Source: Quercus robur (Eukaryota > Streptophyta > Magnoliopsida > Fagales > Fagaceae). From it: DNA of 64,000 nt. The stretch is from contig NC_065538.1 in assembly GCF_932294415.1 (NCBI RefSeq), positions 78,319,834 to 78,383,833 on the forward strand, in the 5' to 3' direction. Positions within the stretch are counted from its first letter, which is position 1, and each line of letters begins with the position of its first letter. Below, one piece after another: positions 39,001-51,500 of the stretch. Position numbers and translations under genes: made by a program. The notes below the pieces were generated by a model. The model did no database searches, was not told the DNA's origin, and worked only from the letters and a program-made list of their open reading frames with translations.

Positions 39001-41316
39001 AGGATGGTCAAGGAAGTCCAGAGTTTAAATGGAAAGATTGCGGCCCTAAACAGATTCGTCTCAAGGGCAACGGACAGGTGCTTACCATTCTTCCGAACCC
39101 TAAGAAAGTCATTTGAGTGGACGAATGAGTGCCAAGCGGCCTTCAACGACTTAAAGGCGTATCTCTTATCTCCTCCATTACTCAGTCCTTCCGTGCAAGG
39201 TGAAGAACTCTACCTTTACTTAGCAGTCTCGTATGCCGCAGTAAGCGCAGCTTTAGTAAGGGAGGAGGAAGGGATACAAAAACTTGTCTATTTTACCAGC
39301 CGTGCACTCCGTGGTGCAGAGGAGAGGTACCCCCAGATGGAGAAGTGGGCTTTCGCACTAGTAATAGTTGCGCGGAGACTTAAGCCGTACTTCCAGGCAC
39401 ACACAATCATTGTCTTAACAGACAAGCCACTAAGGAAAGCTATGAACAGCCCGGAAGCAGCAAGAAGAATGGCCTTATGGGCAATAGAGCTAAGCGAGTT
39501 CGACATTCAGTACCGCCCACGGACGGCCATGAAAGGACAGGCAGTAGCTGACTTCATCGCCGAATTTACACTCAGGGAGGACCAATTGGAAGAAGTAAAG
39601 GAACAGTGGAAAATCTATACAGACGGGTCCTCAAACAGGCGAGCCGGAGGAGCTGGGGTCGTAATACAAACTCCGCGGGGAGACACGATACGATGCATGA
39701 TCCGCCTGGATTTTCCAATAACCAACAACGAGGTAGAGTATGAGGCCTTGGTAGCAGGACTAGACCTCGCAAAGGCCGCGAGAGCGGAGAACGTAATTGT
39801 CCATTGCGATTCGCAAGTAGTAACAAGTCAGATCAATGGCGACTACGAGTGCAAAAACGATAGAATGAAGAAATATTTAGAAGAAGTGAAGTACCGGATC
39901 AATAGTATTGAAGTCGAATTCGTTCAAATCCCGAGGGAAGAGAACGGGTGGGCTGACCAACTAGCAAAGTCTGCATCAACCGAGTTCGTAGTGGTCCCCG
40001 AACAGGTATTGTCGTTCGTGCAAACATCCTCATTAATCGATAACGAAACAAACATGCAGGTTGAGGACTTTGAGTGTGACTGGACTACGCCATTGATCGC
40101 CTACCTAAAGGCCGGGGTGTTACCAGATGAGAAAGGTGCCGCCAGAAAATGGAAGGTCCAGGCATCACGGTTCGTGCTGATAAAAGACATCTTATATAAA
40201 AGAGGTTTTTCTCGACCATACCTGAGGTGTTTGTGCAAAGAAGAGGCGAATTATGTAATGAGAGAGGTGCACGAGGGTATCTGCGGAAACCACTGAGGGG
40301 CGCGATCACTGGTACATAAACTGATCCGTGCAGGGTACTACTGGCCTACAATGATGAAGGATGCGCAAGCCTATGTCCAATCTTGCGACAAATGCCAGAG
40401 GTTCAGCAATTTCATCAGGCAGCCGTCCGAAGAGCTGACACCTATGACGGCACCCTGGCCGTTTGCGCAATGGGGACTTGACATTATGGGCCCCTTTCCT
40501 ACAGCCGTCAGGCAGTTAAAATTCTTGGTCGTCGGCATAGACTACTTCACCAAGTGGGTCGAGGCGGAAGCTTTAGCCACCATCACGAAGAAAAATATCC
40601 GAAGTTTTGTCTGGAGAAACATCATATGCAGGTACGGGATACCCAGGGTACTGGTCTCTGACAACGGCAAACAGTTCAACAACAATGCTTTCAGAGACTT
40701 CTGCGCAGAACTAGGGATCAGGAATCATTACTCGTCACCCGCACACCCACAGGCAAACGGGCAGGTAGAGGTCATAAACCGGTCCCTACTCAAGATAATC
40801 TAGACCCGTCTTGAAGGAGCAAAAGGCATATGGCCAGACGAACTACCTAGTGTCCTATGGGCATACCGGACCACAGCAAGAACACCCACTGGAGAAACAC
40901 CTTTCTGACTTGCGTATGGGACAGAAGCTGTCATCCCTGCAGAAGTGGGGCTCACCAGCTACCGGGTGGAGAGCTACGATGAAGATGTAAACAAAGAAGC
41001 TATGCGCCTCCAACTTGATCTACTGGACGAAGTCAGAACGACGGCCGAGCAAAGGCTAGCGCGCTATCAGAATCTCATGGTGAGACACTACAACAGCAAA
41101 GTAAGGCATAGGGACTTCAGGGTCGGGGACCTAGTGCTGCGGAAGGTAATGGGCGCCGCCAGAGACTCCTCACAAGGAAAACTCGGCCCCAACTGGGAAG
41201 GACCCTACAGAATCACGTCATGGCAAAGGAAGGGCACCTACCACCTCGAGACATTGGATGGAGGAAAGCTACAGCACCCATGGAACTCAGAGCATCTTCG
41301 GAAATACTACCCGTAG
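36079..41316 (+). pseudogene. Ty3/gypsy gag-pol polyprotein, frame intact but seven stop codons
   Basis: One continuous frame of about 1,745 codons interrupted only by stops at 36619, 37942, 38476, 38758, 40294, 40801 and 40906 (all TAG or TGA). No frameshift was found. Order: coiled-coil N terminus, gag ('CRAFPTTLKGPARVWF', about 36640), and knuckle-like 'CRFHRDHEHDTANC' (about 37275). Then protease ('VLVDNGSS', 37681), reverse transcriptase (38320-38900, 'FTDLNKACPKD' and 'YVDDML'), and RNase H (39600-39990, 'IYTDGSS', 'HCDSQVV'). The integrase zinc site (about 40250-40400), core ('DIMGPFP', 'VSDNGKQF') and C-terminal domain ('RDFRVGDLVLRKV') complete it. The retropepsin DNG-S/YVDD/RNase H set is complete, so the parent copy was presumably active. 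Confidence 0.93.
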
Positions 41317-41529
41317 AAAGAAGAAGAATATGAGAAAGATTTTCAATTTCCCCTATTTATTTTTCTGTTAACTTTTACTACGTTTTCTCCAACTTTTGAT
41401 ACAATCTTTTTGTGCCTTTTTAAGCCTAAAGGGGCAGGCACTTGGTTTTTTTTTTTTTTTTTTTTTTTTCATTTATTTAAGTATTCACAGAAAATTTAAT
41501 TTTTGCATGGATATGGATATGCTACAAAG

Positions 41530-42180
41530 AACATGTCCACAAAGTGGACGGATCACCACGACGATAAAAGAACTGTCCGAAAAGCGAACGGATCACCGAA
41601 ACGGTGAAAATTTTTACAAGTCTATAAATTGGACGGTGCTTTAAAAGGTGATATAACCGCCACTAAGTGGACGGACCACCACGACGATAAAAGAACTGTC
41701 CGCAAAGCGGACGGATCACCGAATCGGTGAAAATTTTTACAAGTCCATAAATTGGATGGTATTTTTAAAGGTTGTGTAACCGCCACTAAGTGGACGGATC
41801 ATCACGACGATAAAAGAACTGTCCGCAAAGCGGACGGATCTTCGAAACGGTGAAAATTTTTACAAGTCCATAAAATGGACGGTGCTTTAAAAGGCGATAT
41901 AACCGCCACAAAGTGGACGGATAACCATGACGATAAAAGAGCTGCCCACAAAGTGGACGGACCACCGAAACGGTTAAAACTTTTACGAGTCCATGAAATG
42001 GACGGCCATATTGAAGGTAAAAACCACCACAAAGTGGACGGATAGTATATCCATGAGTCCACCTAAATAGACGGATCCAATTAGAAATGAGATAACTACC
42101 ACAAAGTGGACGGATGCCCATGGTAGATAAAAGCTTTTCAACAAAGTGGACGGATCAAGAAACCAATGCAACCCATTCGC
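41530..42180 (+). repeat. ~123-bp minisatellite with GGACGG motifs
   Basis: Units begin around 41535, 41660, 41784 and 41906. Each contains 'aagtggacgga', 'acgacgataaaagaactgt' and 'acaagtccataaa'. Later copies are degenerate but keep 'aaagtggacgga' to about 42160. The repeat lies between the ends of the two convergent genes of the element. Confidence 0.85.
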
Positions 42181-42452
42181 ATGTTCATAGATCAGACGGA
42201 CCCTTCAAAAGGTAAGTTTGTCCAAATTAACAATTCCCATACAGAAAGACGGATAGGAAAATCCTTACGGATGCAAATGCTCAATCAACAACAAAAATAT
42301 GCATAAACGTATTATAAAAAAAAAAAAACATTGCTAACATAGAGCAGAAATAAAAGTTTAAAGTGCGCATTGACGGGTAGGTCTAAAATAAAACCACTCG
42401 AAATGTACAAAAAGGAACAAACCGTCCTCAAAATACAAAAATTACAAAGAGA

Positions 42453-44588
42453 TCAATCAACTTTCTTAGGGTCGGCATCCGAAACCTCCTTCGGCATGGC
42501 TGATTCTCCGTCACCCTGAGCTGTTTCATCTCCAAAGAGGTCCTCCGTATTTTCGGAAGCAACGGGAATAGCAGAGGTCTGGCCTTGGTCGTCAACTTTG
42601 ATCATTGACACATCCAGCTCGGGATGGACCTTCTTGATCTGACGAAGCGAGTCGTTAAAGCCTTGCAGAAAAGAGTCCGCCAGCTCGCTCAACAAGGAGT
42701 CTGAGTCACGGTACTCTTGGACGGCTACTTCTTTAGCAAGACGGATCTCTTCCTTTAGTGCTTGGATCTCCTTCTCCTTCTTCTCCAAGACCGACGACGC
42801 CTCATCCGTCTTCTGCTCCAGCTCTTTCCTTGCTTGCTCAGAGAGCTCCAGCTTCTTCTCCATAGTGGACTTCCATTTATGGAGCTGACCAAGCTCTTCC
42901 TCCGTCTGTTCCGCCTTTGCACGCACCCGGTCCAAAGTATTCTCACGATTGAGACATCGATCCAATAATCCCTTCATCATGACCAACGACTACAAAACGA
43001 AAAGAGAGCCCGTCACGTAATAAATAAAAAGAAAAAAACAAACATAATGGACGGGCAAAACTTACTTGTGCAACAGCAAAGAGGCCCGTCTCTCCCATAG
43101 CCTCCGTCGAGTGGTTTCCTAGGTCCTCATAATCTTCCGCCGTGATAATAGACGACAGCTTCTCCAATGCAAACTTGGAGTCGTCACGGAGGAGGGGAGG
43201 AGGTCTCTCTTGTTTGGAGTCTGGGGCCTTCATAAAACCTTTCCCCGTCCCATGCTTAGCTGGGGTGACGGTCTTGGCACCCTCAGCCATCAAGCCAACA
43301 ACTGGTTCAAGAGAGATCTTGGGTTGTTTAAATGGACGGTCAGATTTTGATGTCGGCTTCCTCTTCGAGGCTGGAGCCGACCCCTTTGGTACCACCTCGC
43401 CGGATTCCTTCTTCTTAACGGCTTGAGATTTAATCAAAGCTCTCCTTTTTGCGTCTTCCATCTCTGCAAATAATGACAGATGAAATTAAACTAAATACAG
43501 TTAAATAAATGGCAAAGTAAAATCGATGGGCTTACGTCTATGAACTCGCTCGTCGTATCTAATAGCCTCTTGAGTGGGTTCAGGACCGTCACAATACCAA
43601 TGTATGGTCTTCGGATTCACCAACTTAGCCCAGGTCCTTTCCTCCAGCTTAGTTTTTCTGCAAATCTTTTCAAGGAAATTGAATTCCTCAAGGCTAACTT
43701 GCGGGCGCCGTCTACCTGCAGAGAAAGACGATCAAGATATACACATAAAAATGGACGGGTATGAAAAGTATTACGAAAATGAGACGGGTGCATACACGAT
43801 TGATTTATCACTCCCTAGGTTGTGTCAACAGGCATGTACTCCGTCTCCCCTGGACGGTTCATCCATCTGTCACCCTCTAGGAAGAAGTAACGACTCTTCC
43901 AGTCTCTATTTGAGTTTGGGGTCTCAAAGATCACCTTCAACAAGGGTCTTCGACTAGCAAAACTATACATCCCCCTTGATCTATCAATCTCGTCTGGACG
44001 GTAACAGTGAAGAAACTCACGGACCGTCAATCTCCTTTCTCCGTTCGACATTGCACCATAGAGAATCTCCATTGCTATGAATACCCTCCAGGCGTTCGGA
44101 GATATCTGGGTGACGGACAATCCCAGATAGTGCAAGAGTTCCCTATGAAGTGTAGAGAGCAGGAACCGAAGTCCTGCCTTCAACGCCTGCTTGTATACTC
44201 CAACACCTTCTACCCCTTCATAGTAACACTTCTCCGACACATAGGGTAGACGGATGGAAATGTAGTCCGGAATTTGGAAGTTGGTTCTAAAAGTGCTGAA
44301 ATGTCTCTCCCTGATGACGGATGTGAACCTATGCACTGTCCACTCTGGTAACATGATGAACTGCCTTAGTCCATCAGCACCTACAACGGACTCCAGTGCT
44401 TGATTCCCGTCGTCATCAGAACCCTCTATTTCAACTATCTCCATATCCTCATTTGTTGAGGATGAAGAGGAGGCAGACAGACTCCTATCTTCGCCGGGAC
44501 TCTCTTGGTCTTTATGACCGGACGGGTATACATCCTCGTATTCCGTCCCGTCACGAACCACCGACTGGTTACTTGACGCACTAGACAT
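42453..44588 (-). CDS. Antisense four-exon accessory gene of the Ty3/gypsy element
   Basis: Exons predicted by eye on the minus strand: 44588-43840, 43711-43536, 43463-43066 and 42989-42453. All introns are GT-AG, and the joined length is 1860 nt (619 residues plus stop), so phases agree. Residues about 70-250 resemble the plant 'putative gypsy type transposon' domain (PF04195-type, by recall), for example 'YKQALKAGLRF', 'HYLGLSVTQISPNAW'. The middle is basic (exon 3: 'KKKESGEVV', 'KRKPTSKSD'), suggesting nuclear localisation. Exon 4 is a long Glu/Lys/Leu coiled coil ('ELSEQARKELEQKTDEASS') with an acidic tail. It runs convergent to gag-pol and has its own TATA-like sequence at about 44850-44862. 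Function unknown; it may encode a regulatory or silencing-related factor. No stops interrupt it, unlike the polyprotein. The first intron (43839-43712) is the least certain. Confidence 0.7.
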
Positions 44589-44849
44589 TTCCTACAATTG
44601 ACGATGAAACCTAAGACTGACGGGTTTGAAAGTATTGATGGGTGTAGTAAGCCTAACAACAATGCAAGGACGGAAATGTAACTTGACTATGATATTAAAG
44701 TAAATGCTTACCACACTTGGTAGAGGATAGTTGACGGTTGGTGTAATCTGCGGATACTCGTCCTCGACGGAGTGCTCTGACAAGGGTGACGACTTCGCTC
44801 TGACAAACGATTTCTGATTGAAAATAGTAGAAATGGAAGAGTGATGCGC

Positions 44850-44862
44850 TTTATATATATAT
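44850..44862 (-). promoter_or_regulatory. TATA-like sequence upstream of the antisense gene
   Basis: On the minus strand this reads 'atatatatataaag', about 260 bases before the predicted start at 44588. A small inverted repeat 'gaagcgacgcttc' lies just upstream (about 44881-44893). Confidence 0.4.
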
Positions 44863-45147
44863 GGGAGATGCATGGAAGACGAAGCGACGCTTCGATCCGA
44901 TACAATGGCCATTCAGAGATTGACACGTGGCATACCCAATAAATGTTGACAACCTTTCAGCACGCATCAACAGATTGTACCCTTCATGGAACCGTCAACT
45001 TTATGAATCTTCAGCTGACGGGTTGATCCATCTGGAACCGTCATCATTAAGAACCTTAATCATCATCCCCCAAATTTTTCTAACCGTCACCCTAATGCTC
45101 CGTCCATTAAAAAAAATGATGACGGACCATAGGGTGAAGGGGGCAAT

Positions 45148-45647
45148 TGATGGGTAAAAAATTGTGCAACATTTGGGCCTGACAGATTCTTAATCATGGG
45201 CCGACATTAAGCAGGGGCCCGAGGCTTAGCCTCGCTTAAAATGCTTGATACGCACGTTTAAAATCCGAGGGAATCCCAGAAAATCAGGAAGTTCGCACTA
45301 GGGCAATTCTAGAAGATCCGCCTTAATGAAGAAACTCGCCCTATAAGGAAATATTTGCCCATCACGTTTGGGATTTCAGAGTCCTACAAGGAAAAGACTT
45401 CTAGTCCAAGGAGGAAAGACCGACTTTCTTCTACTATAAAAGCTTGAATACTCTCGCAAATCAAGGTACGCAAAAAACACCCTCTCTAGCACTCTAAAGT
45501 TGAGAACAATTCTAACTTGATCGTCAGAGGGTATTTGGTCGTCACCACACCGGTGCCCACGGCGAGATCACTTTCTTTTTCTTTGCAGGTTGCTAGTTGC
45601 GGCGAGCGTGGACTGTGCGGCTCACTGGTGATTTCACGGCATCATCA
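45148..45647 (+). repeat. 3' LTR of the Ty3/gypsy element at 35521-45647
   Basis: About 98% like 35521-36019 by eye, preceded by the polypurine tract and followed by the GTATC duplication. Confidence 0.93.
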
Positions 45648-45652
45648 GTATC

Positions 45653-46241
45653 TATTTGTGCCTGCAGTTCCAGTTGTCTGGGGTTGGTACAGACAGTGGC
45701 GGGAAAACATCCCGTCGATTATGGTAGCATTTAGATATCTCTGTGCTTTACGAAATTTGCGTCTCTTGCTCTCTCCTTTTATTTTCCATTCAAAGCATTA
45801 CTCGTTCAATACTTGTGTCTTTTAAAGGGTTTATTTGACGGTTCAACCAAATTGTATAAATTATTCCTTTTAAAACGTAAACAGCGGCAGAAGTTTTTTT
45901 TTGAGAAACAAACACACACACAGGAGAGAGGGAAATGTGTTCTAACACAGAGGCAGAAATTTAAGTGCATGCATGGCAAAACACCTTTGGTTTTAGGATT
46001 ATTTTTCTCTTCGCTTCTAATTTATGAGTAATACTAGCTTGGTATATGCACACAGTTCTTCTGGTTTGTAGTTTAAAACAACTTAGAAAGAGTTTGACAT
46101 AAATTTTTTTTAATGAATAAAATAATATATATATACACATACATTACAGTCCTTAGTAAGAAATAAATAAATTTAAATAGAAAGACTATACAATTTTTTT
46201 TCCCATTTTAATTTGTTGGCAGTAATTATTTTCTCTTAAGT
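45653..46241. other. Intergenic, nothing recognised
   Basis: Continuation of the sequence left of 35516. No convincing gene or repeat boundary. Confidence 0.45.
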
Positions 46242-46398
46242 GGGTTCTAGTTAACTTAATTGGTAAATTCATTGTCGTCGAATAAGAGATTTGAGTTTCG
46301 ATTTCTGTCTACACCAAAAAAGCAATTGGTGTTGTTTGATGATAAAGAACAACCATTAAAAGTGAATGCCATAAGTTGAAATTATCTCTCTAAAAGGT
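46242..46398 (+). mobile_element. tRNA-derived SINE, second copy
   Basis: 'ttctagttaacttaattggt' (A-box-like), 'gagtttcgatttc' (B-box-like), 'ctacaccaaaaa', 'caattggtgt', 'tgatgataaagaacaa', 'cataagttgaaatta' and 'tctctctaaaa' are in the same order as in the copy at 30824. This copy is uninterrupted. Confidence 0.65.
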
Positions 46399-46626
46399 GA
46401 AAAAAATCTTTCTCTTAATAAAATTTTCTAAATCATTGTCAACATGCATTTATTTATTTTGAGTAAGAACATGCATTTAATTAATTAATGACTGAGAGTA
46501 CACAAAATATGGTACAAACCCTCTCTAGTCTGCCCTTTCTTTTTTGCCACATTCTGCGGAAATCACCTAATTACTTTCATGAGGCATATCATTCACCTAC
46601 ATTTTACATTCACCTTTCTTTTCTCA

Positions 46627-46669
<43 letters not shown>

Positions 46670-47940
46670 GGTATGTGTGCATTTAATCTTCACCAACAAC
46701 CCAACACTCAAGAAGAACCGAATGACAATTTATATGAAACAAAGTATGCACCATACAATCAAAGCATGGAGAGCCAACACAAAGATTACATTAAAAATTA
46801 TAATACCTCTTAACCTTCATTGAATGACCACAAAACACAGAAGACCCTAAGGTTTCCCTTCTCACATTTGCTATTGACACGCTCAACAACTTTAATTAAA
46901 GACCACACGTAGAAAATAATTGTATGTGATCTTTTACATTTCTATTGACATTTCAAGTTTTCAACACTTCTATTTTCGGTGAGAGCTACATGTAGAAGAA
47001 TTATGGACCAATGTTTAGCGTATCACTCCACCTAATTATTTAGATAAAACCTTTTTCCTCACATTAATTGTACATGGACCATATATATAGCCAGGAAATG
47101 GTGATTCGTGGTTTGTCCTCATTGACTTGATCGATCTCAATCAACCGTTTGTATTATTAGAGATTAGATTAATATATCAAGTATACCTTGAAGTACATGC
47201 ACTTGAAAATTGCCAAAATATATATATATATATATATATATTATAATTTATAATTTTAATCTAACATTTCTCTGTGTTTTCACCTTAATCCTGTAGCCAA
47301 TCGCAAGGAATACTTGAAATTCTTTTAGTTTAAGTGGTAAAGAAAATGATTAATGAACAATTTACTGTGATTAGAGTTAACAAGGACCAGAAATTAAGTA
47401 TATTGAATCCGAATGATATTTTTTGGTGGAGGGCCCTATCCTGTTGGCCTTATAAGAGACTGAACGGGACAGTTGCTCAGATGGAAGAAATGAAATTAAT
47501 CAAGAATTCCAAATATTTTTCATCCATTTTGATTACGACCAAATGGCTATATTTGGCCTTAAAATAAATAAATAAAAAATAAATAAAACCCCTTTTTTAT
47601 GAAGAAAATTTGGAATAAAAAAGCAAAAATAAATTTCTGTATGACAATATTGCAAGTTTGATTGGAAAAAAATATGTGGCTTATTGACGGGTTTGAGTAA
47701 TATATATTCGATTATTTATTTAACTTTCTCAAAAAATAAAATAAAATTATTGATTTTAGTATATTCCAATTAGTAGCATACACACTTTATTTTAGTATAA
47801 TTTTCAAATAACTTGTCAAAATTAAATAATTTAGGATATTAGTAATTGAATATATTGAATCTAAAATCATTTACTTCTTTGTTTACTTTCAATAAAAATG
47901 ATAAATAAATAAATATTATTTTTTTATTATCATCACTTAA

Positions 47941-47981
<41 letters not shown>

Positions 47982-48028
47982 AAATTTATTATAACTATAC
48001 ATATGTGATTAAATATTCTGCTTTGAAG
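46399..48028. other. AT-rich intergenic, nothing recognised
   Basis: Contains (AT)n tracts near 46630-46660 and 47218-47241 and a 34-base poly-T at 47941-47974. No coding sequence supported. Confidence 0.5.
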
Positions 48029-48033
48029 CCTAT

Positions 48034-48435
48034 TGTAGGGAATCAACCTGAAATTCCCTACCTGTGAGAGACAAAAAATAGAGAAAACACACGCCAAAAA
48101 AAAATAATCACACACACAAGACAGTATTTACGTGGTTCGGCAATTTGCTTACATCCACGGAGTTGCAGGATTTCACTATTATCAGGGAAAAATACAAAGT
48201 GCGGCAGTACAATATTTCAGTCTCTCATGAACAACAACAATACAAAATCCTAATCACCAAAAAACAGTTTTACATCCTACGCACAGGATTCACAATGGGC
48301 TACAAAACGGGCCAAAGCCAAAGCGCTCATGGACTAAGCCTCAAAAAATCTCCCATTAAAAACCACGCAACATTATTCGGGTTGGGTCGAGTCGTCAACC
48401 GGATCAAACATAACTAGGCTCCACAAACCCCAACA
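48034..48435 (-). repeat. 3' LTR of the Ty1/copia element
   Basis: TGTAGGG...CCCAACA, matching 51858-52260 and, more distantly, the solo LTR at 4418-4888. Confidence 0.92.
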
Positions 48436-48525
48436 AATCTCCCACTTGGAGACTAGTTCAATCACCAATATCAACCGCAATCCTCCAAAAACAATCCATC
48501 ATCCCTGCAACTCATCCTCCTGTCC

Positions 48526-51500
48526 TTAAGCTAGAAGACGAACTGAAGTTGTACACAACTTCAGCTTCTCAATAGTGACACCTTTAGTCAACATGTCTGT
48601 CGCGTTCTTAGATCCACAAATCCTCTTAAGTATTACCAGCTTATCTTCAACAAGGTAACAGATAAAGTGGTATTTTATGTATATATGCTTCAACTTTGAA
48701 TGAAAAGCCAATTTTTTAGCAAGAAATATTGCATTCTAACTGTCACTGTGTAGAATTTCCATCTCCTATTTCTTACCCAATTCATCTAAAAAGCTATGTA
48801 GCCAAATCATCTCCTTTCCAGTTACTGCAACATACTCAGCTTCTGTAGTAGACAAAGTAACAATCTTTTGTAGATTTAAGGCCTATGATATAGCTGTACC
48901 ACCCAAAGTAAATACAAACCCAGTAGTACTATTTCTACTATCAATATCACCAGTAAAATCAGCATCTACATAACCGTGCAGTTTCAAATTTGCACCTGTG
49001 AAACAAAGACATGTATCTAATGAACCCTTCAAATATCTCAGAATCCACTTGACTGCCTCCCAATGCTGCTTTCCTGGTGTACTCATGAATCTACACACCA
49101 TAGCATACATCAAGCTGGCAATAGCTAAGGCACAGGGCACCTTACTCATATGGTCCCTTTCTTCTTCTGTCTTTGGTAACTGTTCTTTGCTTAGTTTGAA
49201 ACGACTACCCAAGGGTGTGCTCACTGGTTTAGCTTCATTCATGTTGAACCCGTTGAGAACTTTCTTCACAAACTCTGACTGTGAAAGTTTCAATGTACCG
49301 TTAGCCTTGTCTCTAATGATTCTCATACCAAGGATTTGCTTTGCAGCTCTCAAATCCTTCATTGCCAACTATTTTGACAATTGCTTCTTTAGATCATTAA
49401 TCTCCTCAATGCTAGACCCTGCAATGAACATATCATCCATATACAATAGTAAAATGATATAAGAATTGTCAAAGAACTTAACATAGCAACATTGATCACC
49501 TCACATCTCTTGAACCCAATTCTATGCATAAAACTGTCAAATTTCTTGTACCACTGTCTTGGAGCTTGTTTTAGGCCATACAAGCTCTTTCTCAGTTTGC
49601 AGACTAGATTCTCTTGTCCCTGAACAATGAACCCTTCTGGCTGAATCATGTAAAGGTCTTCCTCCAAGTTACCATGAAAGAATGCCGTCTTCACATCTAA
49701 TTGCTCAAGATGTAAGTTTTCTGCAGCCACCATTCCCAGTACCAATCTAATGGTTGACATCTTCACAATTGGAGAAAATATCTCTGAGTAGTCAATGCCC
49801 TTCTTCTGCTAGAACCCTTTAACAACTAATATGGCCTTGTAATGCTTGCTGCCATCATGCTCATTCTTTATTCTGTATACCCACTTGTTGTGCAAAGCCT
49901 TCTTTCTTACTGGCAGTTCAATCAATTCCCATGTCTGATTTCCTAACAAGGAATCCATCTCATCCTTCATGGCTAACTCCCACTTGCTTGAATTTTTATC
50001 CTACAAGGCTTTTTCATAACATTCTGGCTCACCACTATTAGTCAACAGGAGATAATTTAGAGTGGGTGAATAACGCTATGGAGGTCTAATGGTCCTGGAA
50101 GATTTAAGGACTTCAGCTACAGGTGTACTCTGATCTACCTGTTAATCTACATTCTCCTTATCTTCTTCACCCCTTTTCTTGATAGTACTTTTAGTCAATT
50201 CATCTAAGTTGACAAACTCAGATTTCTTTTGACCTATCTCTGTAACATCTGACACTATAGTTGACCTGTCCTTATACATAACCTATTCATTAAATATCAC
50301 ATTTCTACTTCTGATGATTTTCTAGTTTTGTTCATCCCAAAACCTATAGCCAAATTTCTCATCACCATAGCCAATGAAAAAACATATTTTAGACTTTGCA
50401 TCAAGTTTACTACGAGCATTAGAATCAATATGAACATAAGAAACACAACCAAAAATTTTTAAATGTGAAAACTTTACCTCTTTACCACTCCAAACCTCCT
50501 CAGGAAGTCTGAACTCCATGGGAACTGATGGTCCTCGATTTATCAAGTAAGCTGCAGTGCTAACAGCATCAGCCCAGAAAGTTTTTGGTAGTCTAGCATG
50601 CAACCTCATACTCCTAGCACGCTCATTGAGAGTTCTGTTCATACACTCAGCTATACGATTCTGCTGTGGTGTCCTAGGAATGGTCTTTTCCATCTTAATT
50701 CCATGTGTAGCACAATACTCACTGAACCCTTCATCTATGTACTCTCCTCCATTATCTGACCTCAAACATTTTACTTTCAAACTTATTTCTATCTCAACCA
50801 TGGCCTTCCACTCCTTAAAAGTTTCAAATACATCAGATTTATTTTTCAGAAAATAAACCCATACCTTTCTGCTTGAGTCATCGATGAAAGTGATGTAATA
50901 CCTTGAACCTCCAAGGGATGCAACCCGAGAAGGCCATTAGTGTGTACTAACTCCAATTTTTTAGCCTTCGGTGTCCTGCCAGTTTTCAAGAAGTTCACCA
51001 TTTTCTGCTTTCCTAAGATGCAACTTTCACACATATCAAAATTAACGGACTTCAATTCTGGTAGTTTCCGTTTTGACAGTTCCCTTTGACAGCAACATCT
51101 TCATCCCTTTCTCACTTATGTGACCAAGTCTGTGGTGCCATAGGCTTGTATCAGTACTTGCTTCAGCAACTGCAATTGTTTCTCTTGGACTTGAGGTCAT
51201 ATATAGAGTACCGGTCTTCTTTCCACTAGATCTTGAGGTTTCATCTACATCTCTTCTTCGAATCTCCTCAGCCAGAATTAAATCCCGTATGTCATTGTAC
51301 TTCAGCTTTTCCTTTCATGTAGAATTACTTACTGCCATCCTCATTGCCTCCCAATTGTTTGGCAAAGAAGCCAAAACAATTAGTGCACAGATCTCATCAT
51401 CAAAGTCAATTTCTACAGACAGCAATTGATTTGTAATAGTTTTAAATTCGTTCAGATGTTGTGCTACTGATGCATTCTCTACCATCTTCAGATTAAACAG

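Larger units (their letters stand above)
35521..45647 (+). mobile_element. Ty3/gypsy (Tat-like) retrotransposon, complete structure, with antisense gene
   Basis: 10.1-kb element with LTRs 35521-36019 and 45148-45647 and a perfect target-site duplication GTATC (35516-35520, 45648-45652). The primer-binding site follows the 5' LTR ('ttgccgccgtctgtggg' from about 36021). The polypurine tract 'agggtgaagggggcaat' abuts the 3' LTR. The interior holds the polyprotein (36079-41316), a ~123-bp minisatellite (41530-42180) and a four-exon gene on the opposite strand (42453-44588). About ten differences were counted by eye between the LTRs over 500 bp, so the insertion is fairly young. It is not autonomous, because the polyprotein has seven in-frame stops. 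Confidence 0.95.

Noticed and set aside
41786-42171. Minus-strand ORFs rich in 'PSTLW/VHFV' repeats
   Set aside because: Produced by the 123-bp minisatellite; no start or splice context linking them to the antisense gene.
47334-47567. 77-codon plus-strand ORF
   Set aside because: Isolated in AT-rich sequence, no recognisable domain and no splice context.
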